Source of the DNA: Trujillonella endophytica
GTDB taxonomy: Bacteria > Actinomycetota > Actinomycetes > Mycobacteriales > Geodermatophilaceae
Direction: 5' to 3'
Length of the DNA stretch: 64,000 nt
NCBI RefSeq assembly: GCF_019799905.1
Contig: NZ_JABGCI010000001.1
Span: 1,116,001-1,180,000, forward strand
The notes beneath the pieces were generated by a model. The model ran no database searches. It had not been told where the DNA came from and saw only the letters and a list, made by a program, of their open reading frames with translations. Made by a program: the position numbers and the translations under genes. Below, piece after piece: positions 10,424 to 18,136 of this stretch (position 1 is the stretch's first letter; each line of letters starts with the position of its first letter).

Positions 10424-11941
10424 GTGGCCGCACCGACCACCGAGGTGCGCGCGCTGCCCGGCTGGGTCGCCGCGGGCCTGACGTTCCTGAGCTCCGGCGC
10501 CGTGCTCGTGCTGGAGATCGCCGGTCTGCGGCTCATCGCCCCCTACGTCGGCATCACGCTGCAGACCAACACCGCGGTCATCGGCTTCGCCCTGGCCGCC
10601 ATCGCCGTCGGCGCCTGGGCCGGCGGCACCCTGGCCGACCGGGCCGACCCGCGGCGGCTCATCCCGCCGCTGGTGATCGCCGGCGGCGCGCTGATCGTCG
10701 CCGTGCTCCCGCTGGTCCGGTTCACCGGTGAGGCGTTCAGCGGCGGGGACGCCGGCAGCGTGCTGCTGCTGGCCTTCGTCGCGATCGTGGTGCCCGCCGC
10801 GCTGCTGTCGGCCGTCCCGCCCATGGTGGTCAAGCTCCAGCTGGCCAGCCTCGCCGAGACCGGCGCCGTCGTCGGGCGCCTGTCCGGCATCGGCACGCTG
10901 GGCGGGATCGCGGCCACGTTCCTCACCGGCTTCGTGCTCGTGGCGCTGTTCCCGACCAGCGGCATCCTCGTGGCCACCGGCCTGGTCACGGTGGTCACCG
11001 GCATCGCGGCGGCGGTCTACCTGCGGAGCGCCTCCGGCGGCGCCGGGCGGCTGACCGTGGGCCTGCTCGTCCTCGCCGTCGTCGGCACGCTCCTGGCCGC
11101 GCTCGCGCCGACGCCCTGCGAGGAGGAGACCGCGTACCACTGCGCGCGCGTGGCCACCGACCCCGACCGGCCCACCGGCCGGGTGCTGCTGCTCGACACG
11201 CTCCGGCACTCCTACGTCGACCTCGCCGACCCCACGCACCTGGAGTTCGAGTACGTCCGCGCCATCGCGTCGGTCACCGACGTCGTCGCGCCGGAGGGGG
11301 AGCCGCTGTCGGCGCTGCACCTCGGCGGGGGCGGGCTGACCGTGCCGCGCTACCTGGCCGAGGTCCGCCCGGGCACCGAGAGCCTGGTGCTGGAGGTCGA
11401 CGCCGGTGTGGTCGACGTCGACCGCGAGCAGCTGGGCCTGCGGACCTCCGAGGAGCTCGAGGTCCGGGTCGTCGACGCCCGCATCGGCCTCGCCGACGAG
11501 CCGGCCGGGCGCCGCGACCTGGTCGTGGGCGACGCCTTCGGCGGGCTCTCGGTGCCGTGGCAGCTGACCACGCGGGAGGCGCTGGAGGCGGTCGACGACG
11601 CGCTGGCCGACGACGGCGTGTACGTCGTGAACCTCATCGACCACCCGCCCCTGGACTTCGTCCGTGCCGAGCTCGCCACCCTGCGGGCCGTCTTCGGTGA
11701 GGTGGTGCTGCTCGCCCGGGCGCCGGTGCTCGCGGGGGAGGACGGCGGCAACGTCGTGGCGGTGGCCTCCCAGCGCCCGCTGCCGGTGGAGGCGATCACC
11801 GCGGCGCTGCCCGAGCGGGACCTCGCCTGGCAGGTCGCCGAGGGCGCCGAGCTGGACGCGTTCGTCGGGGACGCGCAGGTGCTGACCGACGACGCCGCGC
11901 CGGTCGACCAGCTGCTCACCCCCTACGGCGCGCCGGGCTGA
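10424..11941 (+). CDS. Membrane-anchored spermidine-synthase-like protein
   Basis: A 505-residue fusion. The N-terminal ~225 residues hold about seven hydrophobic spans (for example [20 protein letters not shown] and [18 protein letters not shown]). The C-terminal half is a spermidine-synthase/methyltransferase fold with [17 protein letters not shown] binding the nucleotide and an acidic VGDAFGG loop. Such fused proteins are widespread in actinobacteria, but polyamine synthesis has rarely been shown for them. GTG 10424 sits two bases after the SRAP stop; GTG 10391, inside the SRAP gene, has a better GGAG spacing and would add 11 residues. The gene ends 6 bases from the convergent ybaK. Confidence 0.82.
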   Translation: MAAPTTEVRALPGWVAAGLTFLSSGAVLVLEIAGLRLIAPYVGITLQTNTAVIGFALAAIAVGAWAGGTLADRADPRRLIPPLVIAGGALIVAVLPLVRFTGEAFSGGDAGSVLLLAFVAIVVPAALLSAVPPMVVKLQLASLAETGAVVGRLSGIGTLGGIAATFLTGFVLVALFPTSGILVATGLVTVVTGIAAAVYLRSASGGAGRLTVGLLVLAVVGTLLAALAPTPCEEETAYHCARVATDPDRPTGRVLLLDTLRHSYVDLADPTHLEFEYVRAIASVTDVVAPEGEPLSALHLGGGGLTVPRYLAEVRPGTESLVLEVDAGVVDVDREQLGLRTSEELEVRVVDARIGLADEPAGRRDLVVGDAFGGLSVPWQLTTREALEAVDDALADDGVYVVNLIDHPPLDFVRAELATLRAVFGEVVLLARAPVLAGEDGGNVVAVASQRPLPVEAITAALPERDLAWQVAEGAELDAFVGDAQVLTDDAAPVDQLLTPYGAPG

Positions 11942-11947
11942 CGCCCG

Positions 11948-12421
11948 CTAGCGCCCGATGGGCGCCGTGCGGGCGCGGGTCAGGCGCACGAGGTCGGCAG
12001 GGGGGAGCTCCACCTGCAGCCCGCGGCGGCCGGCGCTGACCAGGACGGTGGCGAAGCCGAGCGCGGAGTCGTCCACCACGGTCGCGAGCGCCTTGCGCTG
12101 ACCGAGCGGGCTGATCCCCCCGAGCACGTAGCCGGTGGTGCGCTCGGCGTCGGCCGGGTCGGCCATCGCCGCCTTGCGGCCGCCGACGGCCGCGGCCAGG
12201 GCCTTGAGGTCGAGGGTCGTCGCCACCGGGACGACGGCGACGGTGAGGGTGCCGTCCACCCGGGTCACCAGCGTCTTGAACACCTGGCGGGGGTCGGAGC
12301 CCAGCGCGGCCACCGCGGCCTCGCCGTGGCCCTGGTCGCTCGGGTGTTCCGGGTCGTACGGGTGCAGGGTGTGCGCGACCCGCGCCCTCTCGAGGACCCG
12401 CACCGCCGGAGTGGCCGCCAC
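11948..12421 (-). CDS. ybaK: Cys-tRNA(Pro) deacylase, YbaK/EbsC family
   Basis: A 157-residue single-domain editing protein that hydrolyses cysteine wrongly attached to tRNA(Pro). The conserved order is seen: HPYDPEHP near residue 18, QVFKTLVT with the catalytic Lys, [25 protein letters not shown], and [21 protein letters not shown] at the end. GTG 12421 is chosen over an upstream ATG because the family begins just before VRVLERA and TACGCT (12435-12430) lies 8 bases upstream, as expected for a leaderless message. Confidence 0.9.
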   Translation of the reverse strand: MAATPAVRVLERARVAHTLHPYDPEHPSDQGHGEAAVAALGSDPRQVFKTLVTRVDGTLTVAVVPVATTLDLKALAAAVGGRKAAMADPADAERTTGYVLGGISPLGQRKALATVVDDSALGFATVLVSAGRRGLQVELPPADLVRLTRARTAPIGR

Positions 12422-12429
12422 GGCGGGGG

Positions 12430-12435
12430 AGCGTA
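12430..12435 (-). promoter_or_regulatory. Leaderless -10 element of ybaK
   Basis: TACGCT on the minus strand, 8 bases before the chosen GTG. It decides the start of ybaK against the longer open frame. It lies 40 bases from the oppositely directed sigma-R promoter. Confidence 0.5.
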
Positions 12436-12474
12436 GCGACCGGTCGCCAGGTCCGCGGCCGGTTTCCCGGACGC

Positions 12475-12501
12475 GGGAATCGGCTCCCCGATCGGTCGGT
12501 T
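12475..12501 (+). promoter_or_regulatory. Sigma-R-type promoter (autoregulatory) upstream of sigR
   Basis: GGGAAT at 12475-12480, an 18-base spacer, then GTT at 12499-12501. This is an exact match to the GGGAAY-N18/19-GTT consensus of Streptomyces SigR and mycobacterial SigH. The expected start point (about 12508-12511) falls on an in-frame GTG at 12511, so this transcript could encode a longer sigma-R. Confidence 0.85.
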
Positions 12502-12601
12502 GCACCGGCCGTGAGCAGCACCCCCTCGACCGCCCGCGCGCGGGCCGGTGCCGGCCCGGCCGTGCACCGCCGTCCGCCGGGCCGCCCCGATGCCGCACGA
12601 C

Positions 12602-12607
12602 TAGGAT
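12602..12607 (+). promoter_or_regulatory. Probable housekeeping -10 element of sigR
   Basis: TAGGAT lies 48 bases before the short-form start at 12655 and 9 bases before an in-frame GTG at 12616. No good -35 is seen. A transcript from here would lack the 12511 start and give only the short protein. Confidence 0.55.
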
Positions 12608-12654
12608 CGTCCGAGGTGGCACCCCGCGTCCGGGGTGCGCAGAGAGGACGGTCG

Positions 12655-13371
12655 GTGGCCCAGGAGCCCACGAGCACGCCCCCGGAGGAGCCGACGGCTG
12701 CCGAGGCGACGCCGATGGTCGAGCCCGGTGCGCCCGTGGAGGTGCCCGAGGCCCGCGAGGGCGGCAGCCGCACCGAGGTGGCCGAGTCCCGTGCCGAGCG
12801 CGACGCCCGCTTCGAGCGCGACGCGCTGCCCTATCTCGACCAGCTCTACCCGGCGGCGCTGCGGATGACCCGCAACCCGGCCGACGCCGAGGACCTGGTC
12901 CAGGAGACGTTCGTGAAGGCCTACTCGGCCTTCCACCAGTTCGCCGAGGGCACCAACCTCAAGGCGTGGCTGTACCGGATCCTGACCAACACCTACATCA
13001 ACAGCTACCGCAAGAAGCAGCGGCAGCCGCAGCAGTACCCGACCGACCAGGTGCAGGACTGGCAGCTGTACGCCGCCGAGGAGCACAGCTCCAGCGGCCT
13101 GCGCTCCGCCGAGATCGAGGCGCTGGACCACCTGCCGGACTCCGACATCAAGGAGGCCCTGCAGCAGCTGCCGGAGGACTTCCGGCTCGCGGTCTACCTG
13201 GCCGACGTCGAGGGCTTCGCCTACAAGGAGATCGCCGAGATCATGGGCACGCCCATCGGCACGGTGATGTCCCGGCTGCACCGCGGTCGCCGCGGACTCC
13301 AGAAGCTGCTGGCCGACTACGCCCGTGAGCGGGGCTTCGTCCGCGCGGGCGCCGGGGAGGAGGCGTCGTGA
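12655..13371 (+). CDS. sigR: ECF RNA polymerase sigma factor, SigR/SigH type (disulfide stress)
   Basis: A 238-residue sigma factor. Region 2 ([26 protein letters not shown] and [19 protein letters not shown], split here by a short linker) recognises the -10 element; region 4 ([37 protein letters not shown]) reads the -35. Sequence and context match SigR of Streptomyces and SigH of mycobacteria, which turn on thioredoxin and other thiol genes on oxidation. GTG 12655 has the ribosome-binding site AGAGAGGA. In-frame GTGs at 12616 and 12511 would add 13 or 48 residues; the 12511 form starts where the sigma-R promoter predicts transcription to begin, as in the unstable long isoform of Streptomyces. 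The stop overlaps rsrA (GTGA). Confidence 0.93.
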   Translation: MAQEPTSTPPEEPTAAEATPMVEPGAPVEVPEAREGGSRTEVAESRAERDARFERDALPYLDQLYPAALRMTRNPADAEDLVQETFVKAYSAFHQFAEGTNLKAWLYRILTNTYINSYRKKQRQPQQYPTDQVQDWQLYAAEEHSSSGLRSAEIEALDHLPDSDIKEALQQLPEDFRLAVYLADVEGFAYKEIAEIMGTPIGTVMSRLHRGRRGLQKLLADYARERGFVRAGAGEEAS

Positions 13372-13739
13372 GCGAGCACTCTCCTCATGAGGGACACGGC
13401 CACGCCGAGGACCCCGTCGGGATCGACTCCTGCGACGACGTCCTGTCCCACGTGTTCGAGTTCCTCGACCACGAGACGAACGACGCCCGCCGGGCCGTCA
13501 TCGCCGAGCACCTCGAGGACTGCTCGCCGTGCCTCCGGCAGTTCGGCATCGAGCAGGAGTTCAAGGCGCTGGTCCGCCGCCGCTGCGGGGGCGACGCGCC
13601 GCCGATGGGCCTGCGCGACCGGATCAAGATGCAGCTGACCACCGTCTCCTTCGAGGAGGACGGCACCAGCATCAGTGTCGAGCGGGTGACGACCGAGGTC
13701 GTCGTGACCGAGCGGACCGGCGAGCGCCCCACCGCCTGA
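13368..13739 (+). CDS. rsrA: Zinc-containing anti-sigma factor RsrA/RshA
   Basis: A 123-residue anti-sigma factor expected to bind SigR and release it when its cysteines form disulfides. The ZAS signature H-x3-C-x2-C is at residues 48, 52 and 55 (EHLEDCSPC), with further cysteines at 22 and 73. The N-terminus is His-rich (HSPHEGHGH), which is unusual and could affect zinc binding. It starts at a GTG overlapping the sigR stop, giving balanced production of sigma and anti-sigma. Confidence 0.93.
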   Translation: MSEHSPHEGHGHAEDPVGIDSCDDVLSHVFEFLDHETNDARRAVIAEHLEDCSPCLRQFGIEQEFKALVRRRCGGDAPPMGLRDRIKMQLTTVSFEEDGTSISVERVTTEVVVTERTGERPTA

Positions 13740-13756
13740 GCGGCGGGGCACTCGAC

Positions 13757-13822
13757 CGGTCGGCCCTCTCGCAGGGTCCCGCCGCGAGCGTGCGAGCGGT
13801 GGGGGGCGAGGGGGTCCTTGCT
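13757..13822 (-). repeat. Interspersed 3'-end palindromic element, copy 4
   Basis: Starts at the TAG of the bL37 gene and runs toward rsrA, between convergent genes. Arms GGACCCCCTCGC and GCGAGAGGGCC flank a core CCGCTCGCACGCTCGCGGCGG, the same layout as the other copies. Confidence 0.85.
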
Positions 13823-13897
13823 CTAGGCGTTGGGGCGCTTGCCGTGGTTGGCCTTGCTCCCCTTGCGGGAGCGACGCTTGCGTCCACGCTTGGACAT
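13823..13897 (-). CDS. 50S ribosomal protein bL37 (24 residues)
   Basis: A tiny gene with an excellent AAGGAGGG site 5 bases before its ATG. The 24-residue product begins MSKRGRKRRSRK and ends ANHGKRPNA, matching the very basic protein bL37 found in mycobacterial large ribosomal subunits and conserved in actinobacteria. Ten of 24 residues are Lys or Arg. It lies convergent to rsrA, with palindromic element copy 4 between the two stop codons. It is easily missed by gene finders. Confidence 0.88.
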   Translation of the reverse strand: MSKRGRKRRSRKGSKANHGKRPNA

Positions 13898-14096
13898 CGC
13901 TGCCCTCCTTCCCTCGCTGGTGTGACAGACGCCCGGTCGGACGTCTCGATCGGGTGGGCGCGCCAGGGGGCCGGGTGTGCGGCCGCCCGGCGGACCCGCC
14001 AAGCTGACCCGACAAGCCTCTCACGCCCGGGCTGGGGACCCGGATCGGGCGGCACGGAGCACACGGCACGGAGCACACGGGGGAGGACCGCAGGCG

Positions 14097-15140
14097 GTGG
14101 CCCAGTCGGGGATCGAGAGCGTGCTGGTGGCCGGGCGTGGCCCGGCGGCGTGCGCGGTGATCGCCGCGTGCGAGCGGTTGGAGATCAAGGCCGTCGCCGT
14201 CCACTCCGAGACCGAGCGGAACGCCCTGCACGTGCGCCTCGCCGACGACGCCGTCCTGCTCGGGCCGGCGCCGGCGTCCGAGTCCTACCTCGCGGTCGAC
14301 CGGATCGTGGAGGCCGCGCGACGCAGCGGCGTGTCCGCGGTCCTGCCGGTGCCGCCGGCACTGGCCGGCAACGCCCGGCTGGCCGGCGCGGTCATGGCGT
14401 CGGGGTTGCGGTGGATCGGCCCGGACGCGGCGGTCCTCGAGCGACTCGGTGGGGACGGGGTGGAGCCGGCCAGCGAGCGCGGCCTGCTGGCGTGGGTCAC
14501 CGACGACGGCCTGCGCTGCGTCACCCCGGTCACCCGGGACCGCGCCGCGGGCATCGCTCGCGTCTCCTGGACGCCGCAGGAGGCGCCTCCGCTGCCCGCG
14601 ACCGCCCGCCGGCTGGTCGACGTCGGCTGGCGCGGCCTGGTCACCGTCGGGGTCGACCCCGACGGCGAGCTGGCCGAGGTGGCGGCCGGCTTCTCGCTGG
14701 ACATGGCGGTGCTCGAACGCGCGCACGGCGTGAACGCCGTCGAGCTGGCGGTGCGCAGCGCGTCCGGCACGGCGGCCAGGCTGACGACGCCCGTGGACCC
14801 GCCCCGGTCCGCCGTCGCCGTCCAGCTGCGGTCCACGCTCCCGCCGGGCCGGGCCGGACGCGTCACCGGCCGCCTCCCCGGGCACGGCCGGATGCGCGGC
14901 AGACGGCGGTCGCTGGACGTGGTCGCCACCCGCGGCTACGAGCCGGGGGACCGCCTCGACGGCTGGTACGACGCGCTGCTGGCCACGGTCAGCGCCGGCG
15001 CAGCCGACGTCCCGACCGCGGCCCGCGCGGTGAGCGACGCACTCACCGGCCTCGGGGAGATCGGGGTGCCGCACGACGGCGCGGAGGTGTGCGCGGTCCT
15101 GGACCGGCTCGTCTCCGGGGATCCGGTGCCCGGCAGCTGA
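14097..15140 (+). CDS. Degenerate biotin-carboxylase-like protein lacking a working ATP-grasp domain
   Basis: A 347-residue protein with three parts. Residues ~1-115 match the biotin carboxylase N-domain (VLVAGRGPAACAVI, ALHVRLADDAVLLGP, PVPPALAGNARLAGAV). Residues ~120-235 are a shrunken ATP-grasp remnant, about half the normal length, in which the lysines and the EMNPR-type metal site are gone; only VGWRGLVTVGVDPDG and GVNAVELAVRSASG echo it. The end resembles the C-domain (YEPGDRLDGWYDALLATV). It therefore should not carboxylate biotin. It ends 66 bases before the start of a biotin-attachment protein, suggesting a binding or regulatory partner. GTG 14097 follows a GGAGGA site. Confidence 0.8.
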   Translation: MAQSGIESVLVAGRGPAACAVIAACERLEIKAVAVHSETERNALHVRLADDAVLLGPAPASESYLAVDRIVEAARRSGVSAVLPVPPALAGNARLAGAVMASGLRWIGPDAAVLERLGGDGVEPASERGLLAWVTDDGLRCVTPVTRDRAAGIARVSWTPQEAPPLPATARRLVDVGWRGLVTVGVDPDGELAEVAAGFSLDMAVLERAHGVNAVELAVRSASGTAARLTTPVDPPRSAVAVQLRSTLPPGRAGRVTGRLPGHGRMRGRRRSLDVVATRGYEPGDRLDGWYDALLATVSAGAADVPTAARAVSDALTGLGEIGVPHDGAEVCAVLDRLVSGDPVPGS

Positions 15141-15206
15141 GGCCGGCCGTCCCGCGCGTCCGCAGTGGTTGGATGAGCCGGCAGCGTCGAGGTGGGGGAG
15201 GTGCCG

Positions 15207-15431
15207 GTGGCGGTCGAGGAGATCCACGCCGAGATGGTGTCCAGCGTCTGGAAGGTGCTCGTGGCGCCCGGTTCGCCGGTCGCGGCGGGTGACACGCTGG
15301 TCATCCTCGAGTCGATGAAGATGGAGATCCCGGTGCTCACCGAGCGGTCCGGCACCGTGGCGGAGCTGCACGTCATGGAGGGCGAGGTGCTCCAGGAGGG
15401 CGACCTCATCGCCACCGTCGCCGCCGACTGA
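15207..15431 (+). CDS. Biotinylated mini-protein (biotin/lipoyl attachment domain, TB7.3-like)
   Basis: A 74-residue stand-alone biotinyl domain. The biotin-accepting lysine is residue 38 in LESMKMEIPV. It closely resembles the 71-residue TB7.3 (Rv3221c) of M. tuberculosis, which sits next to the same PdtaS kinase. No carboxyltransferase is near, so its partner enzyme is unknown; the degenerate carboxylase immediately upstream is the obvious candidate. GTG 15207 is preferred because homologues start here and GGGGGAG lies upstream; GTGs at 15192 and 15201 are in frame. Confidence 0.9.
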   Translation: MAVEEIHAEMVSSVWKVLVAPGSPVAAGDTLVILESMKMEIPVLTERSGTVAELHVMEGEVLQEGDLIATVAAD

Positions 15432-15446
15432 GCTCAGCGGTCCGCG

Positions 15447-15959
15447 TCAGAGGCCGAGGGCGTACACCAGCAGGTCGACGCCGGGCACGGGCGACCAGTC
15501 GCGCCCGGGCAGCCGGCGGAAGCCCAGCCGCTCGTAGAGGCGGTGCGCCGCCGTCATCCGCGGATCGGTGGACAGCACCATCGACGCCTTGCCGGCCGCC
15601 CGGGCCCGGTCCAGGCAGGTGGTGACGAGCAGCTCGCCGACGCCGGCCCCGCGCGCGGCCGGGTCGACGACCAGCATCCGGAACGCCGCCTCCGCCGGTC
15701 CGGCGGTCACCTCGCCGAAGTCGCCGTCCAGGACCAGCGCGACGCTGCCGACGACGCGGCCGTCCAGCCGGGCCACCAGCAGCTGGGAACGGCCGGCCCG
15801 GCCCTCCACGTCGCCCAGCTCGGCCAGGTACTGCGTCGAGGCCAGCTCCTCGTCGCGGTAGACGCCGACGGTCAGCTCGCGGATCCGGTCGAAGTCGGCG
15901 CGGGTGGCCGGCCCGACGACGGGGACGGTGGCGCTGGGTACCTCGGCGCTGGGGGCCAC
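15447..15959 (-). CDS. GNAT-family N-acetyltransferase
   Basis: A 170-residue acetyltransferase. Acetyl-CoA is bound by VVDPAARGAGVGELL; the ending RLYERLGFRRLPGRDW is typical of the fold. The substrate is not predictable. GTG 15959 gives a compact N-terminus; ATG 15983 would add 8 residues but overlaps the oppositely directed pdtaS start. It is convergent with the biotinylated protein gene. Confidence 0.82.
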   Translation of the reverse strand: MAPSAEVPSATVPVVGPATRADFDRIRELTVGVYRDEELASTQYLAELGDVEGRAGRSQLLVARLDGRVVGSVALVLDGDFGEVTAGPAEAAFRMLVVDPAARGAGVGELLVTTCLDRARAAGKASMVLSTDPRMTAAHRLYERLGFRRLPGRDWSPVPGVDLLVYALGL

Positions 15960-15968
15960 GGGGGTCCT

Positions 15969-15974
15969 TACTCT
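15969..15974 (+). promoter_or_regulatory. -10 element of pdtaS
   Basis: TACTCT ends 10 bases before the pdtaS ATG, compatible with a leaderless or nearly leaderless transcript. It lies inside the start region of the divergent GNAT gene, so the two promoters must overlap. Confidence 0.5.
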
Positions 15975-15984
15975 CGGGGGCATC

Positions 15985-17469
15985 ATGAGCAGCCTCTCCG
16001 ACCGTCTGACGCGGGGCGCGGCCACCTCGCCGTCCCAGGTGGACCACGCCCGCCGGCTGGTCGCCGACTGGCAGCTCCTGGCCGACCTCTCCTTCGCCGA
16101 CCTGACCCTCTGGGTGCCGCTGAGGACGGGCGCCTGGTGGTGCGTCGCGCAGGTGCGCCCGCTGACGGCGCCCACGAGCCAGCCGGAGGACCTGGTCGGC
16201 AGCGAGGTGTCCGGCGAGGCCGCCGAGCCGCTCGTGGTGGCGCACCGGGAGGGTCGGCCGGTCACCGAGGGGGAGCCGGACTGGTCGGGGGCCGCCCCGC
16301 GACGCCGCGAGATCATCCCGGTCCGCCACGACGGCGTCGTCGTCGCCGTCCTGGCCCGGGACACCAACCTGGCGGTGACCCGGTCGCCGTCGACGCTCGA
16401 GCTCACCTACCTCGACATCGCCGCGGACCTCTGCCTCATGGTCTCGGCCGGCACGTTCCCGCCGCAGCGGGTGCTCGACGCGGAGCTCAGCCCGCGGGTG
16501 GGCGACGGCCTGGTCCGCCTCGACGGCAGCGGCCGCGCCGTCTACGCCAGCCCGAACGCCCTGTCGGCCTACCGCCGGATCGGGGTGACCGGGGACGTCG
16601 TCGGGGCCGACCTGGCGCGGCTTTGCCGGGAGGTCGCCGCCGACCGCGTCGCCGGCGAGGCGGTCGCGGCCGGGATCCGGGCCGCGGTCGCCGGCCGCTT
16701 CCCCGAGCCGACGGACCTGGAGGGCTTCAGCGCGACGCTGCTGGTGCGCGCGCTGCCGCTGCAGGCGCCGGGCGGCGAGGAGGGCGCGCTGGTGCTCGTC
16801 CGGGACGTCACCGACGTGCGCAGCCGCGACCGCGCGCTGCTCACCAAGGACGCGACGATCCGCGAGATCCACCACCGGGTGAAGAACAACCTGCAGACGG
16901 TCGCGGCCCTCCTGCGGCTGCAGGCGCGGCGGATGACCGAGCCCGCCGCCCGGGCCGCGCTCGAGGAGTCGGTGCGCCGGGTCGCCTCCATCGCGATCGT
17001 GCACGAGACCCTGGCCGGCAGCCGGGAGGACGTCGTGGACGTCGACGACGTCCTCGACCAGGTGCTGCCCATGCTGGGCGACCTCGCCTCGATCGGCCCG
17101 GCCGCCCGCACCTGCCGCGTCGGTGCCTTCGGCGAGCTGCCGGCGGCCACCGCGACGCCGCTGGTGCTGGCGGTCACCGAGCTGCTGCACAACGCCGCCG
17201 AGCACGCCTTCCCCGACGGCGAGACCGGCAGCATCGAGCTGCAGGCCGAGCGGGACGGCGACGACCTCGTCGTGCGCGTCCGCGACGACGGCACCGGGCT
17301 GCCCGCGGACTTCGACCCGGCCGCCAGCGACGGCCTCGGCCTGCAGATCGTCCGCACGCTGGTCACCAGCGAGCTCGGCGGCGGGCTGACCATGGGCCCC
17401 CCGGCCGACGGCGGAACGGGCACCGAGGTCGTCCTGGACGTCCCCGGGGCGGGCCGCCCCCGCCGCTGA
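15985..17469 (+). CDS. pdtaS: Soluble sensor histidine kinase PdtaS
   Basis: A 494-residue cytosolic kinase. The order is an N-terminal GAF-like domain (~1-150), a PAS-like domain (~165-275; VRLDGSGRAVYASPNAL), a HisKA_2 dimerisation helix with the phospho-acceptor histidine in IREIHHRVKNNLQT, and an HATPase_c domain (ELLHNAAEHAFPDG, VRDDGTGLPADF, GLGLQIVRTLV). In M. tuberculosis PdtaS (501 residues) phosphorylates the antiterminator PdtaR and has been linked to copper and nitric oxide sensing; PdtaR is not in this window. It has no membrane segments and is convergent with whiB1 across a strong terminator. Confidence 0.93.
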   Translation: MSSLSDRLTRGAATSPSQVDHARRLVADWQLLADLSFADLTLWVPLRTGAWWCVAQVRPLTAPTSQPEDLVGSEVSGEAAEPLVVAHREGRPVTEGEPDWSGAAPRRREIIPVRHDGVVVAVLARDTNLAVTRSPSTLELTYLDIAADLCLMVSAGTFPPQRVLDAELSPRVGDGLVRLDGSGRAVYASPNALSAYRRIGVTGDVVGADLARLCREVAADRVAGEAVAAGIRAAVAGRFPEPTDLEGFSATLLVRALPLQAPGGEEGALVLVRDVTDVRSRDRALLTKDATIREIHHRVKNNLQTVAALLRLQARRMTEPAARAALEESVRRVASIAIVHETLAGSREDVVDVDDVLDQVLPMLGDLASIGPAARTCRVGAFGELPAATATPLVLAVTELLHNAAEHAFPDGETGSIELQAERDGDDLVVRVRDDGTGLPADFDPAASDGLGLQIVRTLVTSELGGGLTMGPPADGGTGTEVVLDVPGAGRPRR

Positions 17470-17481
17470 CCCGGCCCCGGA

Positions 17482-17525
17482 CGCGCGAGAGGCCGGCCCG
17501 GGTTCCCGGGCCGGCCTCTCGCGCG
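17482..17525. terminator. Bidirectional hairpin terminator between pdtaS and whiB1
   Basis: A perfect 21-base-pair stem (CGCGCGAGAGGCCGGCCCGGG pairing with its complement) closed by a TT loop at 17503-17504, placed between convergent stop codons at 17469 and 17551. There is no U-tract, as is usual in actinobacteria. Its sequence is unrelated to the interspersed element. Confidence 0.85.
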
Positions 17526-17550
17526 GCGCTGCTGTGCTGCGGTGTGTCCG

Positions 17551-17799
17551 TCAGGCGCGGACGCGGGTGCGGGACTGACGGCGCTTGAGGGCACGCCGCT
17601 CGTCCTCGGAGAGCCCGCCCCAGACGCCGGAGTCCTGACCCGCGCGCAGGGCCCAGTCCAGGCAGGACTGCACGACCGGGCAACGCCGGCAGACCGCCTT
17701 CGCCTGCTCGACCTGCACGGTGGCGGGGCCGGTCGTCCCGATCGGGAAGAACAGCTCCGGGTCCTCGTCGCGGCAGAGGGCGCGGTGGCGCCAGTCCAT
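17551..17799 (-). CDS. whiB1: WhiB1 iron-sulfur transcription factor
   Basis: An 82-residue WhiB protein. The four cluster cysteines are C9, C37, C40 and C46 (AVCRRCPVVQSC), followed by the GVWGGLSEDERR turn and a basic C-terminal tail (ALKRRQSRTRVRA) that touches DNA. Length, residues and neighbourhood (pdtaS, lipid kinase) match WhiB1, an essential partner of the primary sigma factor whose 4Fe-4S cluster reacts with nitric oxide. A GAGGAG site precedes the ATG. The upstream region is long and carries a CRP-like site. Confidence 0.95.
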   Translation of the reverse strand: MDWRHRALCRDEDPELFFPIGTTGPATVQVEQAKAVCRRCPVVQSCLDWALRAGQDSGVWGGLSEDERRALKRRQSRTRVRA

Positions 17800-17937
17800 G
17801 GTGGTGTGCTCCTCGAAGTCGTCTACTTGTGCCGGGCGGGCCGCTGTCTCCGGGCGTCTGCGCGCCGGCACCTGTGGTCAGTGCCGTCTTCCAGCGACCG
17901 CCTGCTCTTGTTACCGGCAGGTTGCGTTCCTGGTCGC

Positions 17938-17966
17938 GATGTTTTCACGACACAGACGCCTGTCAA
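17938..17966 (-). promoter_or_regulatory. Probable whiB1 promoter
   Basis: On the minus strand TTGACA (17966-17961) is separated by 17 bases from AACATC (17943-17938). The -35 is perfect and the -10 weak, the pattern of an activator-dependent promoter. The start point would be near 17931, leaving a leader of about 130 bases. The remaining bases of the 337-base gap up to 18136 hold the CRP-like site and palindromic copy 5. Confidence 0.6.
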
Positions 17967-17994
17967 GCGCATGGAGGGTTCGGTGGGACCCCTC

Positions 17995-18008
17995 GTGAGC
18001 AAGCTCAC
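17995..18008. promoter_or_regulatory. CRP/FNR-type operator upstream of whiB1
   Basis: GTGAGCAAGCTCAC is a perfect palindrome and fits the GTGA-N6-TCAC core bound by cAMP receptor proteins. Its centre is about 70 bases upstream of the predicted whiB1 start point, a normal class I activator position. In M. tuberculosis whiB1 is a known target of the CRP protein Rv3676. Confidence 0.6.
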
Positions 18009-18070
18009 CACGCCCGTGATAGGGCTGCCACTCGGCCGGTCCGGATCATTGACAGGACCGCCGGGACGTG

Positions 18071-18136
18071 CCTCCCGTGGCCCCGTCCGGAGGCTCGCGC
18101 CGAGCCCGCGAGGCGTGAGAGGGACGGGGTCCTTCT
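18071..18136 (-). repeat. Interspersed 3'-end palindromic element, copy 5
   Basis: Begins at the stop of the lipid kinase gene and runs toward whiB1. Inner arms GGACCCCGTCC and GGACGGGGCC pair; the core GCCTCGCGGGCTCGGCGC is the variant also seen in copy 3. It lies between genes transcribed in the same direction. Confidence 0.8.

Noticed and set aside
15543..17588. 681-codon plus-strand frame across pdtaS
   Set aside because: It is in another frame from pdtaS, Arg/Gly/Pro-rich, and has no recognisable motif; typical of GC-rich shadow frames.
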